Shown here: positions 1-10,230 of the stretch, piece after piece
Position numbering within the stretch: position 1 is the stretch's first letter
How the letters are laid out: each line of letters starts with the position of its first letter
Program-made: the position numbers and the translations under genes
Notes under the pieces: model-generated
Told to the model about the DNA's origin: nothing
Seen by the model: the letters and a program-made list of their open reading frames with translations, nothing else
Databases searched by the model: none
Source: Pseudomonadota bacterium
GTDB taxonomy: Bacteria; Pseudomonadota; Gammaproteobacteria; Burkholderiales; Sulfuriferulaceae
Length of the DNA stretch: 64,000 bases
Direction: 5' to 3'
Assembly: GCA_021795395.1 (NCBI GenBank)
Contig: JAJYPN010000004.1
Span: 1-64,000, forward strand

Positions 1-941
1 CCCAGCATGACATGCACCAGCGGATCGGCGACCAGGGCAATACCGGTGCATACCGGTAGCGCGACCAGCGCTATCGCAGCAAAGACATTCAGGTATCCCT
101 GCCGCAATATTTCCAGGTCATGCGCCATTTTTGCGTAACCGGGAAAAATGGCGCGGTTGATGGGCGCCACCAGATCGGTGGAGGGCAGGTTGGAGATTTC
201 GTACGCCAACGAGTATAAGCCGAGAGCGCTGGCGCCGGTGATTTTTCCCAGGATAAAAGTGGCGGATTGATGATTGGCGAAAAAAAGCAGGTTGTTGATG
301 AACATCCATTTGGAAAAATGAAACAATTCGTCTTTTTCAGCGAGAGAAAATCGTGGGCGGTAGGATTGGAGCATGAAACTGAATACGACGCCCATGAACC
401 TCGAAACCAGCATGCCACCGATCAGCGCCCAGTAATTTCTTAGCCAGAATGCCATGGATATGGTCACAATAAATGAAATGATTTTCTTGGCCAGCTGAAA
501 ATTGAAATCTTTGTGAAATTCAAGGTCTTTACGAAAAGCGACTATGCCGATATTCTCGAATCCCTGCACCAGCGTGCCTAATGCGAGCAGCTGAACGATC
601 AATATCAAACGGTGGTCGTTGTAAAAATGAGCTACCGACGGCGCGATCGCAAACAGTAATAATCCCTGGATCAGCGCTGCGACGATATTCAATGTCCAGG
701 CGGTATCGTAATGATCGCGATCGGCGTTCTGGTTGTGAATCAGCGTGACATCCAGGCTGAATGCGCCCAGCAGTTCGACTGCGCCGATAATGCTCATCGC
801 CATGGCCACCAGGCCGAAATCGGTAGGAATGAGCAGCCTGGCCAGAAAAACCGTACTGACCAGACCGATCCCGCGCACGACGAATCTGAGCAGGATCATC
901 CAGAATGCCCCTATGGCCATATTTTTGTTTATGGCATCCAT
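1..941 (-). CDS. Polysaccharide flippase / oligosaccharide translocase (Wzx/MATE-like), 3' end truncated by window start
   Basis: Open minus-strand frame from ATG at 941 to the window edge (not in ORF track because incomplete); reads MDAINKNMAIGAFWMILLRFVVRGIGLVSTVFLARLLIPTDFGLVAMAMSIIGAVELLGAF..., typical multi-TM flippase N-terminus. Confidence 0.8.
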   Translation of the reverse strand, partial: MDAINKNMAIGAFWMILLRFVVRGIGLVSTVFLARLLIPTDFGLVAMAMSIIGAVELLGAFSLDVTLIHNQNADRDHYDTAWTLNIVAALIQGLLLFAIAPSVAHFYNDHRLILIVQLLALGTLVQGFENIGIVAFRKDLEFHKDFNFQLAKKIISFIVTISMAFWLRNYWALIGGMLVSRFMGVVFSFMLQSYRPRFSLAEKDELFHFSKWMFINNLLFFANHQSATFILGKITGASALGLYSLAYEISNLPSTDLVAPINRAIFPGYAKMAHDLEILRQGYLNVFAAIALVALPVCTGIALVADPLVHVML

Positions 942-942
942 T

Positions 943-2139
943 TTATGATCCCTTATGCATCGCCATGATCGCGCGGAACAATTCCAGTTGGCCCTGACTG
1001 ATTTCATCCCAGCCGTATTGGGCGGCGTATTTCCGGGTGGCTTCGCGCAATGGCGGTGCTGACAGCAATCGCGAGACGGCTTCCGCCAGCGCTTGCGGAC
1101 TGCGTTCATGCAACAACAGCCCGGCGGCGGGATCAGTGACGGCTTCCGGGGTGCCGCCGACAGCCGTGGCGACGACCGGAGTGCCGCAGGCCATGGCTTC
1201 GAGCAGGACATTGGCCCAGCCTTCGCGACTGGACGCAAGCACCATCACATCGGCGGCGCTGTAAAATTCAGGGAGTTTCGCCTGCGGAAGATTGCCCAGA
1301 AAATGCACCCGTTGAGTAATTCCTAATTCGCCAGCCAATTTTTGCAGGGCAGAGCGTTCCGGTCCTTCGCCTGCAATCGCCAGATGCACATCAGTCAGCA
1401 GCGCGAGCGCGCGCAAGGTCAAGTCGTGGCCTTTGGAAGTGACTAGGTTGCCCACGGACAATAATAACGGGCCGCGTATCCCCAGATCGGCGCGCAGGGT
1501 GTCGCGTTCGGCCGGACGGAAAAAATCCAGATCGACGCCGTTTCTCAGAACAATGATTTTTTTCGCATCGGCGCCGAGAGCGATCAACCTGTCGCGCAAT
1601 GCCGAGCTGACGGTAATCAGTCCTGCTGCCTGGCGCGCTGCCCACAGCATCATTTTGCGCGGTCTCGCATAGTCGGAAATCAGGTTCACATCGGAACCGC
1701 GCGAAGTTATGACCACGGGTTTGTTAAGTTGCCTGCCGAGCATGGCGGCCGCTATTCCGTCTGGGTAGAAATAATGCGCATCGATCAGATCGAAATCCTG
1801 TCCTTGGCGGATGCGTTGCCGCAACAAAGGCAGACATGCCGCAGCAATCGCGTTGGGTGCGAGGTTCATGCCGATTTTGGGTAACAGCAGGTAGCGCGGA
1901 TGAACTGTAGGAATCTGATAGCGGTTTTCAATGCGCGGAACTTGCGCAAAGCGGGCGTAATGGCCGAATCGGGGATGAGTGAAGGGAAACCACGGAACCG
2001 GCGCCATCACCGCCGGTTCGATCTGCCCGGTGCCGATCAGTTGACGCAATCGCGTTTCCACGAATATGCCGTGCCGCGGCATGACGGCATTCGGATACAG
2101 CGTGCTGAATGTCAGCAGTTTGATAGGGGTTTCAGACAT
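943..2139 (-). CDS. GT4-family glycosyltransferase
   Basis: MSETPIKLLTFSTLYPNA... with SVGNLVTSKGHDLTLRAL and C-terminal SREGWANVLLEAMACGTPVVAT motif; start likely at 2139 rather than ORF-track 2187. Confidence 0.85.
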   Translation of the reverse strand: MSETPIKLLTFSTLYPNAVMPRHGIFVETRLRQLIGTGQIEPAVMAPVPWFPFTHPRFGHYARFAQVPRIENRYQIPTVHPRYLLLPKIGMNLAPNAIAAACLPLLRQRIRQGQDFDLIDAHYFYPDGIAAAMLGRQLNKPVVITSRGSDVNLISDYARPRKMMLWAARQAAGLITVSSALRDRLIALGADAKKIIVLRNGVDLDFFRPAERDTLRADLGIRGPLLLSVGNLVTSKGHDLTLRALALLTDVHLAIAGEGPERSALQKLAGELGITQRVHFLGNLPQAKLPEFYSAADVMVLASSREGWANVLLEAMACGTPVVATAVGGTPEAVTDPAAGLLLHERSPQALAEAVSRLLSAPPLREATRKYAAQYGWDEISQGQLELFRAIMAMHKGS

Positions 2140-3373
2140 GATGTCTGCCGACCAGCAGCGACCGGTAAATGGCCGGATAACGCGCAACGCTGGCGGTCCA
2201 GTTGCGGGTCTGCTCCACGAATTGCCGTCCGGCGCTGCGATAATCCGGCCAATGGTGCGACGCTTCGAGCAGGGCCAGGGTTTTTTCGGCCAGGTCGTGC
2301 AGATTGCCGGCCTGAAACAGCACGCCCGTTTTTCCGTCTTCGATCAGTTCGTGATGACCGCCTACATCGGACGCAATCAATAATTTTCCTTGCGCCATGG
2401 CCTCCAGCGGTTTGAGAGGGGTGACCAGTTCGGTCAGACGCATCGACAAACGCGGATAAATCAGTATGTCGATGAGATTGTAATAATCCTGTACCGACTG
2501 GTGAGGTACGCGACCGGTAAATATCACGCGATGAGCGATGCCGAGATGTTGGGCCTGCTGCCTGAGTCGCGTTTCTTCCGGACCGCCGCCGACCAGCAGC
2601 ACAAATACGTCTGGAGCGCGGCTTAAAATTTCCGGCAGCGATTGCAGCAGCAATTCCAACCCTTCGTAAGCGTAAAACGAACCGACAAAACCGAGTACGC
2701 GCGCGGCATTCAATCCCAGTCGGGTTTTCAGCTGGGCATCGGCTTCGCCGCCGGTGTGGAAGCTGTCGATATCCACTGCATTGGGAATAACCGTCACCTT
2801 GTCGCTGGCAATGCCGCGGGCGACGATATCTTGCCGTAAACCTTCGCAGATGGTGGTGACGGCATCGGCGCGTTTCAAGGCGTAAGTTTCAAGCATACGG
2901 GTAAGACGATAACGCAGACTGCCTTCGGTAGTGGTGCCGTGATCTACCGCCGCATCTTCCCAGAATGCCCGGACTTCATACACTACGGGAATATGGTAGC
3001 GTTTTCCGATGCGGATGGCGGGAAGTGCATTCAGTACCGGCGAGTGCGCGTGCAGGATATCGGGTTTGACCTGTCGCACCACTTCGTCCAAACGCTGTTC
3101 CAGCCTCTGCATGAGCGCCAGCAGATTGAGTACCGGCAGCCTGGACAGGAAGCCCGCGGCAGGAGGGGTGCGAAAGAAATCCCAGCCGTCTACGGTTTCC
3201 TGCGGTACCGTGCATCCGGTCTGTTTTTCGCTGGTGAGATGATACGTTTTCCACCCCAGCGCGTGCTGAGCGCGCAGTATGGAAAGCGTGCGAAACGTGT
3301 AACCGCTGTGTAGCGGCAGCGAATGATCAAGAATATGCAGGATGCGCACGTCAGTTCCCGCTTTCTTCGGCAT
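2132..3373 (-). CDS. Glycosyltransferase, exosortase A system-associated (TIGR04063-like)
   Basis: RILHILDHSLPLHSGYTFRTLSILRAQ... N-terminus and GT4 C-terminal domain; position in the XrtA cluster. Confidence 0.85.
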   Translation of the reverse strand: MPKKAGTDVRILHILDHSLPLHSGYTFRTLSILRAQHALGWKTYHLTSEKQTGCTVPQETVDGWDFFRTPPAAGFLSRLPVLNLLALMQRLEQRLDEVVRQVKPDILHAHSPVLNALPAIRIGKRYHIPVVYEVRAFWEDAAVDHGTTTEGSLRYRLTRMLETYALKRADAVTTICEGLRQDIVARGIASDKVTVIPNAVDIDSFHTGGEADAQLKTRLGLNAARVLGFVGSFYAYEGLELLLQSLPEILSRAPDVFVLLVGGGPEETRLRQQAQHLGIAHRVIFTGRVPHQSVQDYYNLIDILIYPRLSMRLTELVTPLKPLEAMAQGKLLIASDVGGHHELIEDGKTGVLFQAGNLHDLAEKTLALLEASHHWPDYRSAGRQFVEQTRNWTASVARYPAIYRSLLVGRHHV

Positions 3374-5252
3374 TGCTCAAAAAGGAGTCGAACATCAGCA
3401 GCGCCCACAATGGCGCGCTGTAATCGCGTCGCCCAGACTGATGTTCATCCACCAGATGAACGAGGTAGCGCTGGTTGAAGATGCCGCTTTCCATCAGTCG
3501 TCGACCCAATACAGATTGTCGTACCCGCTCGCGCAAGGGACCGCGGAACCAGTTGGCCAAAGGCACTGCAAACCCCATTTTGGGGCGATACAGGATATCG
3601 CCGGGCAGGTGTGCAGCCAGCGATTTTTTGAAAATATACTTGCCCTCGCTCCCGTGCAATTTATATTCCGGCGGCAGACCGGAAACCCATTCGACAAAGT
3701 GATGATCCAGTAGCGGTACGCGTACCTCCAGGGCATGAGCCATGCTGGCGCGGTCGACTTTGGTCAGTATGTCGCCCGGCAGATAGGTTTTCATGTCCAG
3801 GTATTGGATCAGCGACAACGGGTGATCGGTAGGCGATCTGGCGGCGTGAGTTTGCAATACTTCGACCGCGCGATAGCCCTGCAAACATTGCTGGAAATTC
3901 GGGCTGAACAGGGATTTGCGCATGTCGTCGCTTAACAGCGAGACGCTGTGAAAATAGGCCGCCACGCTGTCGCGCGCCAACGATTGAAAGGTGGTTTTGG
4001 CGCGGAATATCCTGGGCGCCCAATCGGCTTTGGGGTAAATTTCGCCCAACAAGCTGAATAGCGGGCGTCGTAGGCCCAGCGGCAGTCGGGATCGCATTTT
4101 TTCTTCGAGCATATGGAACCGGTAACGCCGGTAGCCAGCCAGGTTCTCATCGCCGCCATCCCCGGACAAGGCCACGGTGACATGTTTTTTAGCCAGTTCG
4201 CATACCCGGTATGTAGGCAGCGCGGAGCTGTCGGCATAAGGCTCATCGTATAAGCTGGCCAGTTGGTCGAGCAAAGCGAAGTCGTCGGGCGCGACAAATC
4301 CGGTGCTATGACGGGTACGGTAGCGATCGGCCACGCGCTGCGCATAATCGGCTTCATTGAATTTGGGATCGCCAAACCCGATGGAACAGGTATTTACTGG
4401 ATCGCTCGACAGTTCCGCCATCATGGCCACGACCGCGCCGGAATCCACGCCGCCCGATAAAAAGGCCCCCAGCGGCACTTCTGCCACCAATCGTATTCTG
4501 ACCGCTTCGCGCAGCCGATCGAGCAATTCGTGTTGTGCTTCGGTTTCGGAAATCAGGTTTTGCGGCTGGAAGGGGACATCCCAGAATTGTACCGGTTCTC
4601 TGAAAGGCTGACCTTTGACCAGCGCCAGGCTGTAGCCGGGCGGCAGTTTTTGCGTGCCCTGGTAAATGGTTCGCGGTTCGGGAACATAACCATAGGCAAA
4701 GTAGTCTTCCACTGCCCGGGGATCGATGGTTTTTTTAAAATCCGGGTAAGGCAACAGGGTTTTCAATTCAGAACCGAACAGAAAGACGCCGTTCGGCAAC
4801 AGACTGTAATACAGTGGCTTGACGCCCAGACGGTCGCGTGCCAGAAACAGGGTCTGGGTATTGCGATCCCAGAGCGCAAACGCAAACATGCCGCGGAACC
4901 GGCGTACGCATTCCGGTCCCCATTGCTCCCAGGCGTGAACGATGACCTCGGTATCGCAATGCGTGCGAAAGGTATGGCCGAGCGCTTGCAGTTCCGGCAT
5001 CAGATCGACGAAGTTGTAGATTTCGCCGTTGAACACCACCACCACGCTGCCGTCTTCGTTAAACAAGGGTTGCTGGCCTGAAGAGAGATCGATAATGGAC
5101 AGCCGGCGATGGCCGAGGCCCAGGCCGGGCTCCAGGTGCAGGCCGCCTTCATCAGGACCGCGATGGAATTGGGATTCATTCATTGCGGACAAGATATCGC
5201 GATCGATGCTTGCAGTCCCCTGGGTGTCAAAAATGCCTACGATTCCGCACAT
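3351..5252 (-). CDS. XrtA/PEP-CTERM system amidotransferase (asparagine synthase-like)
   Basis: MCGIVGIFD Ntn-hydrolase start, RGPDEGG, FLSGGVDSGAVVA PP-loop; XrtA-cluster context. Confidence 0.92.
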   Translation of the reverse strand: MCGIVGIFDTQGTASIDRDILSAMNESQFHRGPDEGGLHLEPGLGLGHRRLSIIDLSSGQQPLFNEDGSVVVVFNGEIYNFVDLMPELQALGHTFRTHCDTEVIVHAWEQWGPECVRRFRGMFAFALWDRNTQTLFLARDRLGVKPLYYSLLPNGVFLFGSELKTLLPYPDFKKTIDPRAVEDYFAYGYVPEPRTIYQGTQKLPPGYSLALVKGQPFREPVQFWDVPFQPQNLISETEAQHELLDRLREAVRIRLVAEVPLGAFLSGGVDSGAVVAMMAELSSDPVNTCSIGFGDPKFNEADYAQRVADRYRTRHSTGFVAPDDFALLDQLASLYDEPYADSSALPTYRVCELAKKHVTVALSGDGGDENLAGYRRYRFHMLEEKMRSRLPLGLRRPLFSLLGEIYPKADWAPRIFRAKTTFQSLARDSVAAYFHSVSLLSDDMRKSLFSPNFQQCLQGYRAVEVLQTHAARSPTDHPLSLIQYLDMKTYLPGDILTKVDRASMAHALEVRVPLLDHHFVEWVSGLPPEYKLHGSEGKYIFKKSLAAHLPGDILYRPKMGFAVPLANWFRGPLRERVRQSVLGRRLMESGIFNQRYLVHLVDEHQSGRRDYSAPLWALLMFDSFLSNAEESGN

Positions 5253-6421
5253 GTCCGGTTCTCAGTCGTGTTTGTATTTGTCAATTGTGTGTCGTAAACT
5301 TGCAGGTAGGCATTCACCATCGCCTGCATGCTGTAATGGGTTTCTATATCCAGACGCGCCTTGCTGCCTTGGGAATCGATGAGCGCAGGGTAGTCGAGAT
5401 AGCGTTGCATGGCAGCGGTCAATGCATCGGCATCGCAGGCCGGCACCAATTGCCCGGTGACCTGGTCGCCGACCAGCTCCACATTGCCGCCGACCCGCGT
5501 GGCGATAACCGGCAAGCCCGTGGACATCGCTTCAAGTATGGTGTTGGATATGCCTTCAGCCAGAGAAGGCAGGACAAATACATCCATCTGGCGCATCAAT
5601 TCGGGCACGTCGTCGCGTCCTCCCGGTAGCCAGGCCATTTCTGCGCACCCTGCCGTAGCCAGCTGCGATAGCGCTTCCTGCCGCAGAGGGCCGTCGCCTA
5701 TGATCATCAGCCGTGCCGTAGCGCGGTATTCCTGTTTTGATCGGACGAGCGCGATGAAAGCGCGTATCAGCGTAGCATGATTTTTCACTGCCTGCATTCG
5801 GCCTACGCAGCCGAATACTACAAGTTTTTTTTCGGAAAAGGGCAAATCCGCGCGCTTGCTATCGGCCGGATGAAATGTGTCGGCGTCCACGCCATTATAA
5901 ATTTGCGTGATTTTCGCCGGCGGCAAGTGGATTTTTTCCAGTACGTACGATTCCAGGTCGCGCGACAGTGCGATCGTATGGTTGACAAAAGGCATCAGGC
6001 CGCGACGCAACAATATGTTTTTCCTGTTTTCGCCATTCAGGTCGCCCATATCGCGGCCGTGTTCGCCGTGTATGCGTACTTTGGCGCCCGCCAGGAAAGC
6101 CGGTACGGCCGCTTCCAGCGTTGCAAGGTTGCGGGTGTGCACGATTTGCGGTCGTATGGCGCGAAAAATGCGCCAGAGTCGCCAATATAGTCCAATATCC
6201 TGCCCTTCGCGTTTTCCGAGATCGAACAGCATTACGTCGTTCCTGCGTAGCCGTTGACGAAATTCGGTGTGCCCTTTGAGGCAGAGAATGGCGTGACGAT
6301 AACGGTTTTCCGGCATGTGATTGATCAGATTGACCAGCCCGTTTTCCAATCCGCCTGTGTCCAGACGATAGATGACATGAGCGATCAACGGCGGGCGAAC
6401 GGGAGTCGGTAGCTTGGACAT
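5237..6421 (-). CDS. XrtA/PEP-CTERM system-associated glycosyltransferase (TIGR03088-like, Stp2)
   Basis: LIAHVIYRLDTGGLENGLVNLINHMP... and C-terminal LPSLAEGISNTILEAMSTGLPVIATRVGGN. Confidence 0.9.
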   Translation of the reverse strand: MSKLPTPVRPPLIAHVIYRLDTGGLENGLVNLINHMPENRYRHAILCLKGHTEFRQRLRRNDVMLFDLGKREGQDIGLYWRLWRIFRAIRPQIVHTRNLATLEAAVPAFLAGAKVRIHGEHGRDMGDLNGENRKNILLRRGLMPFVNHTIALSRDLESYVLEKIHLPPAKITQIYNGVDADTFHPADSKRADLPFSEKKLVVFGCVGRMQAVKNHATLIRAFIALVRSKQEYRATARLMIIGDGPLRQEALSQLATAGCAEMAWLPGGRDDVPELMRQMDVFVLPSLAEGISNTILEAMSTGLPVIATRVGGNVELVGDQVTGQLVPACDADALTAAMQRYLDYPALIDSQGSKARLDIETHYSMQAMVNAYLQVYDTQLTNTNTTENRTCAES

Positions 6422-6430
6422 CGCGGGAGG

Positions 6431-7999
6431 TTACCGGTCAGCGTAAGCGAGTGAACGATCAATACCGGGCAACATCTGCTGCAGGAAATCATGCAGATTG
6501 TTTTCGGCATCGATCCGATCATTGTAAGGAGTGGCGATCACGATAACCGCTGCGTCGTCCTTGCGATCCCAGAGTTTGAACTTGGCTTCTAGCAATTTGG
6601 CCAGGTAAGGATTATTGACACTATGCCCGTCAACCCAAAACCATTCCCACACCAGCAACTTATGGTTCCCGGAAATCAGTTTGTCTTCCGTCACGGGTAC
6701 GGCTTTGCCGTGGATAGAAACGTTGCGTTGGGTTGACTGCGTTTCCTGCCAGACCGGATCGCGGGTAGTGACTACCTTGTTGTCGATGGTGATCAGCTCC
6801 GTACCCGGATGCTGGTGGCGATAGTATGCCACAAACAGCGATACGAACTTGCCATCGGCCGTATAACCCTGCGTAACATGCGCCTTACTGCCGAGATAAT
6901 GAGGATGCAAGTTATCGATAACGGATGTGCTCTGTCGCCATACGCCTTGCGATGGCGGAGGGACAAGCGCGATATGGGCGGGAAGTTCCAGCTGTTGTCT
7001 GAGGTATCGGGCATATCCGGCGGGTATGAACGCCAATGCAAGGACAGCCGAGGCGGCCAGTATGAATTTACCGGCCGAAAATGCCCGGACCGGCATGATG
7101 GGAAGGGGAATACGATCCGTAGCGGCGCGCGCTACGGCTGATTCCTGGAACCATGAGCCCACCCAAAACAGCAGCAGCATTACAATACCGAAAAATATCC
7201 AGCCATAGATCAGATGATCGACACCGACCGCCAGCGTCATGTTACTCAGATGGCCGATCATGACGATCAGGTAGGCGCGCGCACCGTTGGCGAAAACGGG
7301 CACCAGCAGGGCGGCGAGTATGAACAGGAATTTTTTGAACCGGCTGCGGTAAGCCAGATGGGCGTACAGCACGCCCAGAGTGACCGATGCAACAAAATAG
7401 CGCAGACCGCTGCAAGCTTCGATTACTGACCAATTGCCGCTGGGTATGCTGATGAAATTGCCGTCGCGGTAAACCGGTATGCCGGTGAAAGCCAGGGCAT
7501 CGGCGGTAAAATTAGCGGTAAATTGGATCATTGCCGGGATCAACGATTCGCCAAACGGCACGGCGAAGAACAGAAACAGCAACGGGAAACGCAGTATGCG
7601 AAATACGGTATTGCCCAGCATTACCCATGCGGCGAGCACGATCATGCTGACCACGCTGTATTGCTGAACGACCATGGAACCCGATTGATAACCCGTTTCC
7701 CAGATGAAGCCTGCCAGCAGGAGCAGTAACAGCGGTCGGTAGGTGATGGCGGGCTGGACGACAGCCAGTTTGTCGCGTTCGCGCCAGATCAGCCAGCCGG
7801 AGATCAGCGGAATAAAAAAATCATGCATGTAGGTTTGATTGCCCAGCCAGGTTTCGACGGTAAATCGGGCCACAGCCTGATAGATGAGCAGGATAATCGC
7901 CGCCAGACTCAAAACGGTCACGGCATGGATAAGCCATACTGCATGCAGCCGCGGAGCGGCCTGTTGACCCGGTAGCGGAAAAGACGGGCTATTGCTCAT
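6431..7999 (-). CDS. xrtA: Exosortase A with fused C-terminal EpsI domain
   Basis: Multi-TM protein with exosortase motifs EACSGLRYFVAS (catalytic Cys), NGARAYLIV (Arg), GHLSN/DHLIYGWIFFG (His), followed by EpsI-like soluble domain (FVAYYRHQHPGTELITIDNKV). Confidence 0.95.
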   Translation of the reverse strand: MSNSPSFPLPGQQAAPRLHAVWLIHAVTVLSLAAIILLIYQAVARFTVETWLGNQTYMHDFFIPLISGWLIWRERDKLAVVQPAITYRPLLLLLLAGFIWETGYQSGSMVVQQYSVVSMIVLAAWVMLGNTVFRILRFPLLFLFFAVPFGESLIPAMIQFTANFTADALAFTGIPVYRDGNFISIPSGNWSVIEACSGLRYFVASVTLGVLYAHLAYRSRFKKFLFILAALLVPVFANGARAYLIVMIGHLSNMTLAVGVDHLIYGWIFFGIVMLLLFWVGSWFQESAVARAATDRIPLPIMPVRAFSAGKFILAASAVLALAFIPAGYARYLRQQLELPAHIALVPPPSQGVWRQSTSVIDNLHPHYLGSKAHVTQGYTADGKFVSLFVAYYRHQHPGTELITIDNKVVTTRDPVWQETQSTQRNVSIHGKAVPVTEDKLISGNHKLLVWEWFWVDGHSVNNPYLAKLLEAKFKLWDRKDDAAVIVIATPYNDRIDAENNLHDFLQQMLPGIDRSLAYADR

Positions 8000-9218
8000 G
8001 GGAAGTGCCCGTCAGGTGGGTATTGATTCGTAACAGATTACGTTGCCAGTCATATTGTTCCACGATGGCTTGCCTGCCCGCAAGATTCGGCGATGGGGGA
8101 CTGCCGAGCAGAGCGATCGCTTGCGCCGCGAAGTCGCGGGACTGTGCGCCCACGGCACAATGAGCCTGGATCGTAGCGCTCACGCCGGCTATGGCCTGGG
8201 GAGTTGCGACTACGGATTTCGCCATGGATACCGCTTCAAGTACCTTGTTCTGTACTCCCCGGGCAATGCGCAGCGGGGCGACTGCGAAACGGGCATGCGC
8301 CAGATAAGGCCGCACATCGTCCACCTTGCCGGTGACGATTACGCCGGGTAAGCGAGCGAGTTGCCGCACCGTCTGTACCGGATTGGAACCGACGATATAA
8401 AAACGTGCGCTGCGATGCTGTTGCAGGATCAAAGGAAAAATCTCACGCGCGAACCAGTCGGCGGCATCGACGTTGGGCCAGTAATCCATTGCCCCGGTGA
8501 ATACCAGAGCCGATTCGCCGGGCAAATAGGGATTCGGGTAAGCATGTTCGGGAGAAAAATGGGACGCATCCACTCCGTTATTGAAATAATCTATTTTTTT
8601 GGCCGTATCGGGAGCCAGTCGCTGAAATAATTCTGCTTCCTGGGACGACACAAAAAATGAAGCGGTAAATTGCCGGGCAATATGGCATTCGTAATCGAAC
8701 AATCGCTTACCTTCTCGCCGGTAAATCTGGTGGTAGGGCCATTTTTTGGTCAAGGCGTATTGCTGCCATTTATCGGAATCGATGTCCACGAAATCCATGA
8801 TCCGTCTGGCCTGGCTATAGGATTCAACATACTGCGCCATGGCCGAGGAAAAAATTACCATGTCGAGGATATCGTATTTCGCTATGATCTCGTTGACCCA
8901 GGCCTGTAGCGTCTTGTCGCGATAATAGGGCAAGGACAGCGCTTCGCCGCTCAAGAAACCGGATAAGCTACGCAGTTTCCCCAGTCGGGGGGACAAGGGA
9001 CGCAGGCAGTATTCATCACTCAGCGCCTTGATGTCGGATTCATATTGCCAATCGGCCGGGTCGTCAATAAAACTGCCTATGTGCACCGTATAATTTTGCC
9101 GCAAATGCTGCAGCAAATGATAAGAACGTATCTTGTCGCCCTTGTTGGGGGGGAAGGGGATACGATGCGTCAGATAAAGCAGATGAGGTGACAAGGCTCT
9201 ATCCCAGATTTCTGACAA
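7989..9218 (-). CDS. XrtA/PEP-CTERM system-associated glycosyltransferase (TIGR03087-like, Stp1)
   Basis: LLYLTHRIPFPPNKGDKIRSYHLLQHL...; GT-B C-terminus GVQNKVLEAVSMAKSVVATPQA. Confidence 0.9.
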   Translation of the reverse strand: MSEIWDRALSPHLLYLTHRIPFPPNKGDKIRSYHLLQHLRQNYTVHIGSFIDDPADWQYESDIKALSDEYCLRPLSPRLGKLRSLSGFLSGEALSLPYYRDKTLQAWVNEIIAKYDILDMVIFSSAMAQYVESYSQARRIMDFVDIDSDKWQQYALTKKWPYHQIYRREGKRLFDYECHIARQFTASFFVSSQEAELFQRLAPDTAKKIDYFNNGVDASHFSPEHAYPNPYLPGESALVFTGAMDYWPNVDAADWFAREIFPLILQQHRSARFYIVGSNPVQTVRQLARLPGVIVTGKVDDVRPYLAHARFAVAPLRIARGVQNKVLEAVSMAKSVVATPQAIAGVSATIQAHCAVGAQSRDFAAQAIALLGSPPSPNLAGRQAIVEQYDWQRNLLRINTHLTGTSHEQ

Positions 9219-10230
9219 TGTGCGGGCCGAGGAAATTGGCCACAGGCATGGGTAAATTGCGCCACATTTTAATGAACAATTGATATTTCGGGTTAAGCGG
9301 GTTTTGATCGGGTATTTTCCGGCTGCGATGGAGCTGGTATTCGTAGCTTAGGGGCGCTGGTTCGAATCCCCAGTTTTTCTTGAAATCGAACGAACCGGTA
9401 CCCAATTTGCTCCGGCCATAATCAAATACGCGATATCCGCGTTCGCAAGCGCGGCGCATCAATTCCCAATATTTGAAATCGTTGGCGGCAAGGCTGCGCG
9501 CTTTCAGCGTGTCGCCCGCATAATAGGGCAGGACTTCATCGCGAAAATAAAAGCTCAAAACACTGCTGACAACTTCGCCCTCATGTACCACGGAGAGAAT
9601 TTCGCAATCGTCGCCAAAGATTTTTTTAAGCAGCGCAAAATACCGTTTGGGAAAAGCCGGGGTGCCATGGCGCAACATATTGTCGGAAAAAACCGAAAAA
9701 AAACGATCTACCGATAAATCGATTTCGCTGACCAGACCGTGCTTGATCCCGCTACGTACCATCGCGCGCTGTTTGCGCGGGATGTTTTTCATGTTTTGTT
9801 CCACATCGGGATCGATGGCCTTGCGAAAGGTGACGTACAGTTCCTTGGATGGCCAATCTGTGTGATGAGGCTGGACATTGCGGTATTCAAGGTAATCGAC
9901 GTTCAATTTGGCAGCCAGTTGCTGTGCCGCGCTATCGAGCCGTTGTTTTGCGATTTCGGTATCGGCTGCAATGCCGCCGTACACGCAAAACGGCAAGGAA
10001 GAAAGCGAATGGCCGAAATAGAAATGTTTGATCTCCACGAGGGGTAATATGCCATGGATGACTCCATCCTGCTCGACCAGCAGATAATGGGTGCGGTGGC
10101 CGAAAATTTGTTCTATCACGGTTTTCCAGCCCGATCGATGAAAAAACGTGGCGGTCGGACAGTTCTGTACGAATTCGTCCCAGGCGGAGGCATCATCGGG
10201 ACGCATGGCGCGCAATACCGGTTCAGTCAT
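9199..10230 (-). CDS. FemAB family XrtA/PEP-CTERM system-associated protein
   Basis: Translation with GNAT/FemAB fold signatures (FFHRSGWKTVIEQIFGH, FKYWELMRRACERGYRVFDYGRSK); cluster context. Confidence 0.88.
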   Translation of the reverse strand: MTEPVLRAMRPDDASAWDEFVQNCPTATFFHRSGWKTVIEQIFGHRTHYLLVEQDGVIHGILPLVEIKHFYFGHSLSSLPFCVYGGIAADTEIAKQRLDSAAQQLAAKLNVDYLEYRNVQPHHTDWPSKELYVTFRKAIDPDVEQNMKNIPRKQRAMVRSGIKHGLVSEIDLSVDRFFSVFSDNMLRHGTPAFPKRYFALLKKIFGDDCEILSVVHEGEVVSSVLSFYFRDEVLPYYAGDTLKARSLAANDFKYWELMRRACERGYRVFDYGRSKLGTGSFDFKKNWGFEPAPLSYEYQLHRSRKIPDQNPLNPKYQLFIKMWRNLPMPVANFLGPHIVRNLG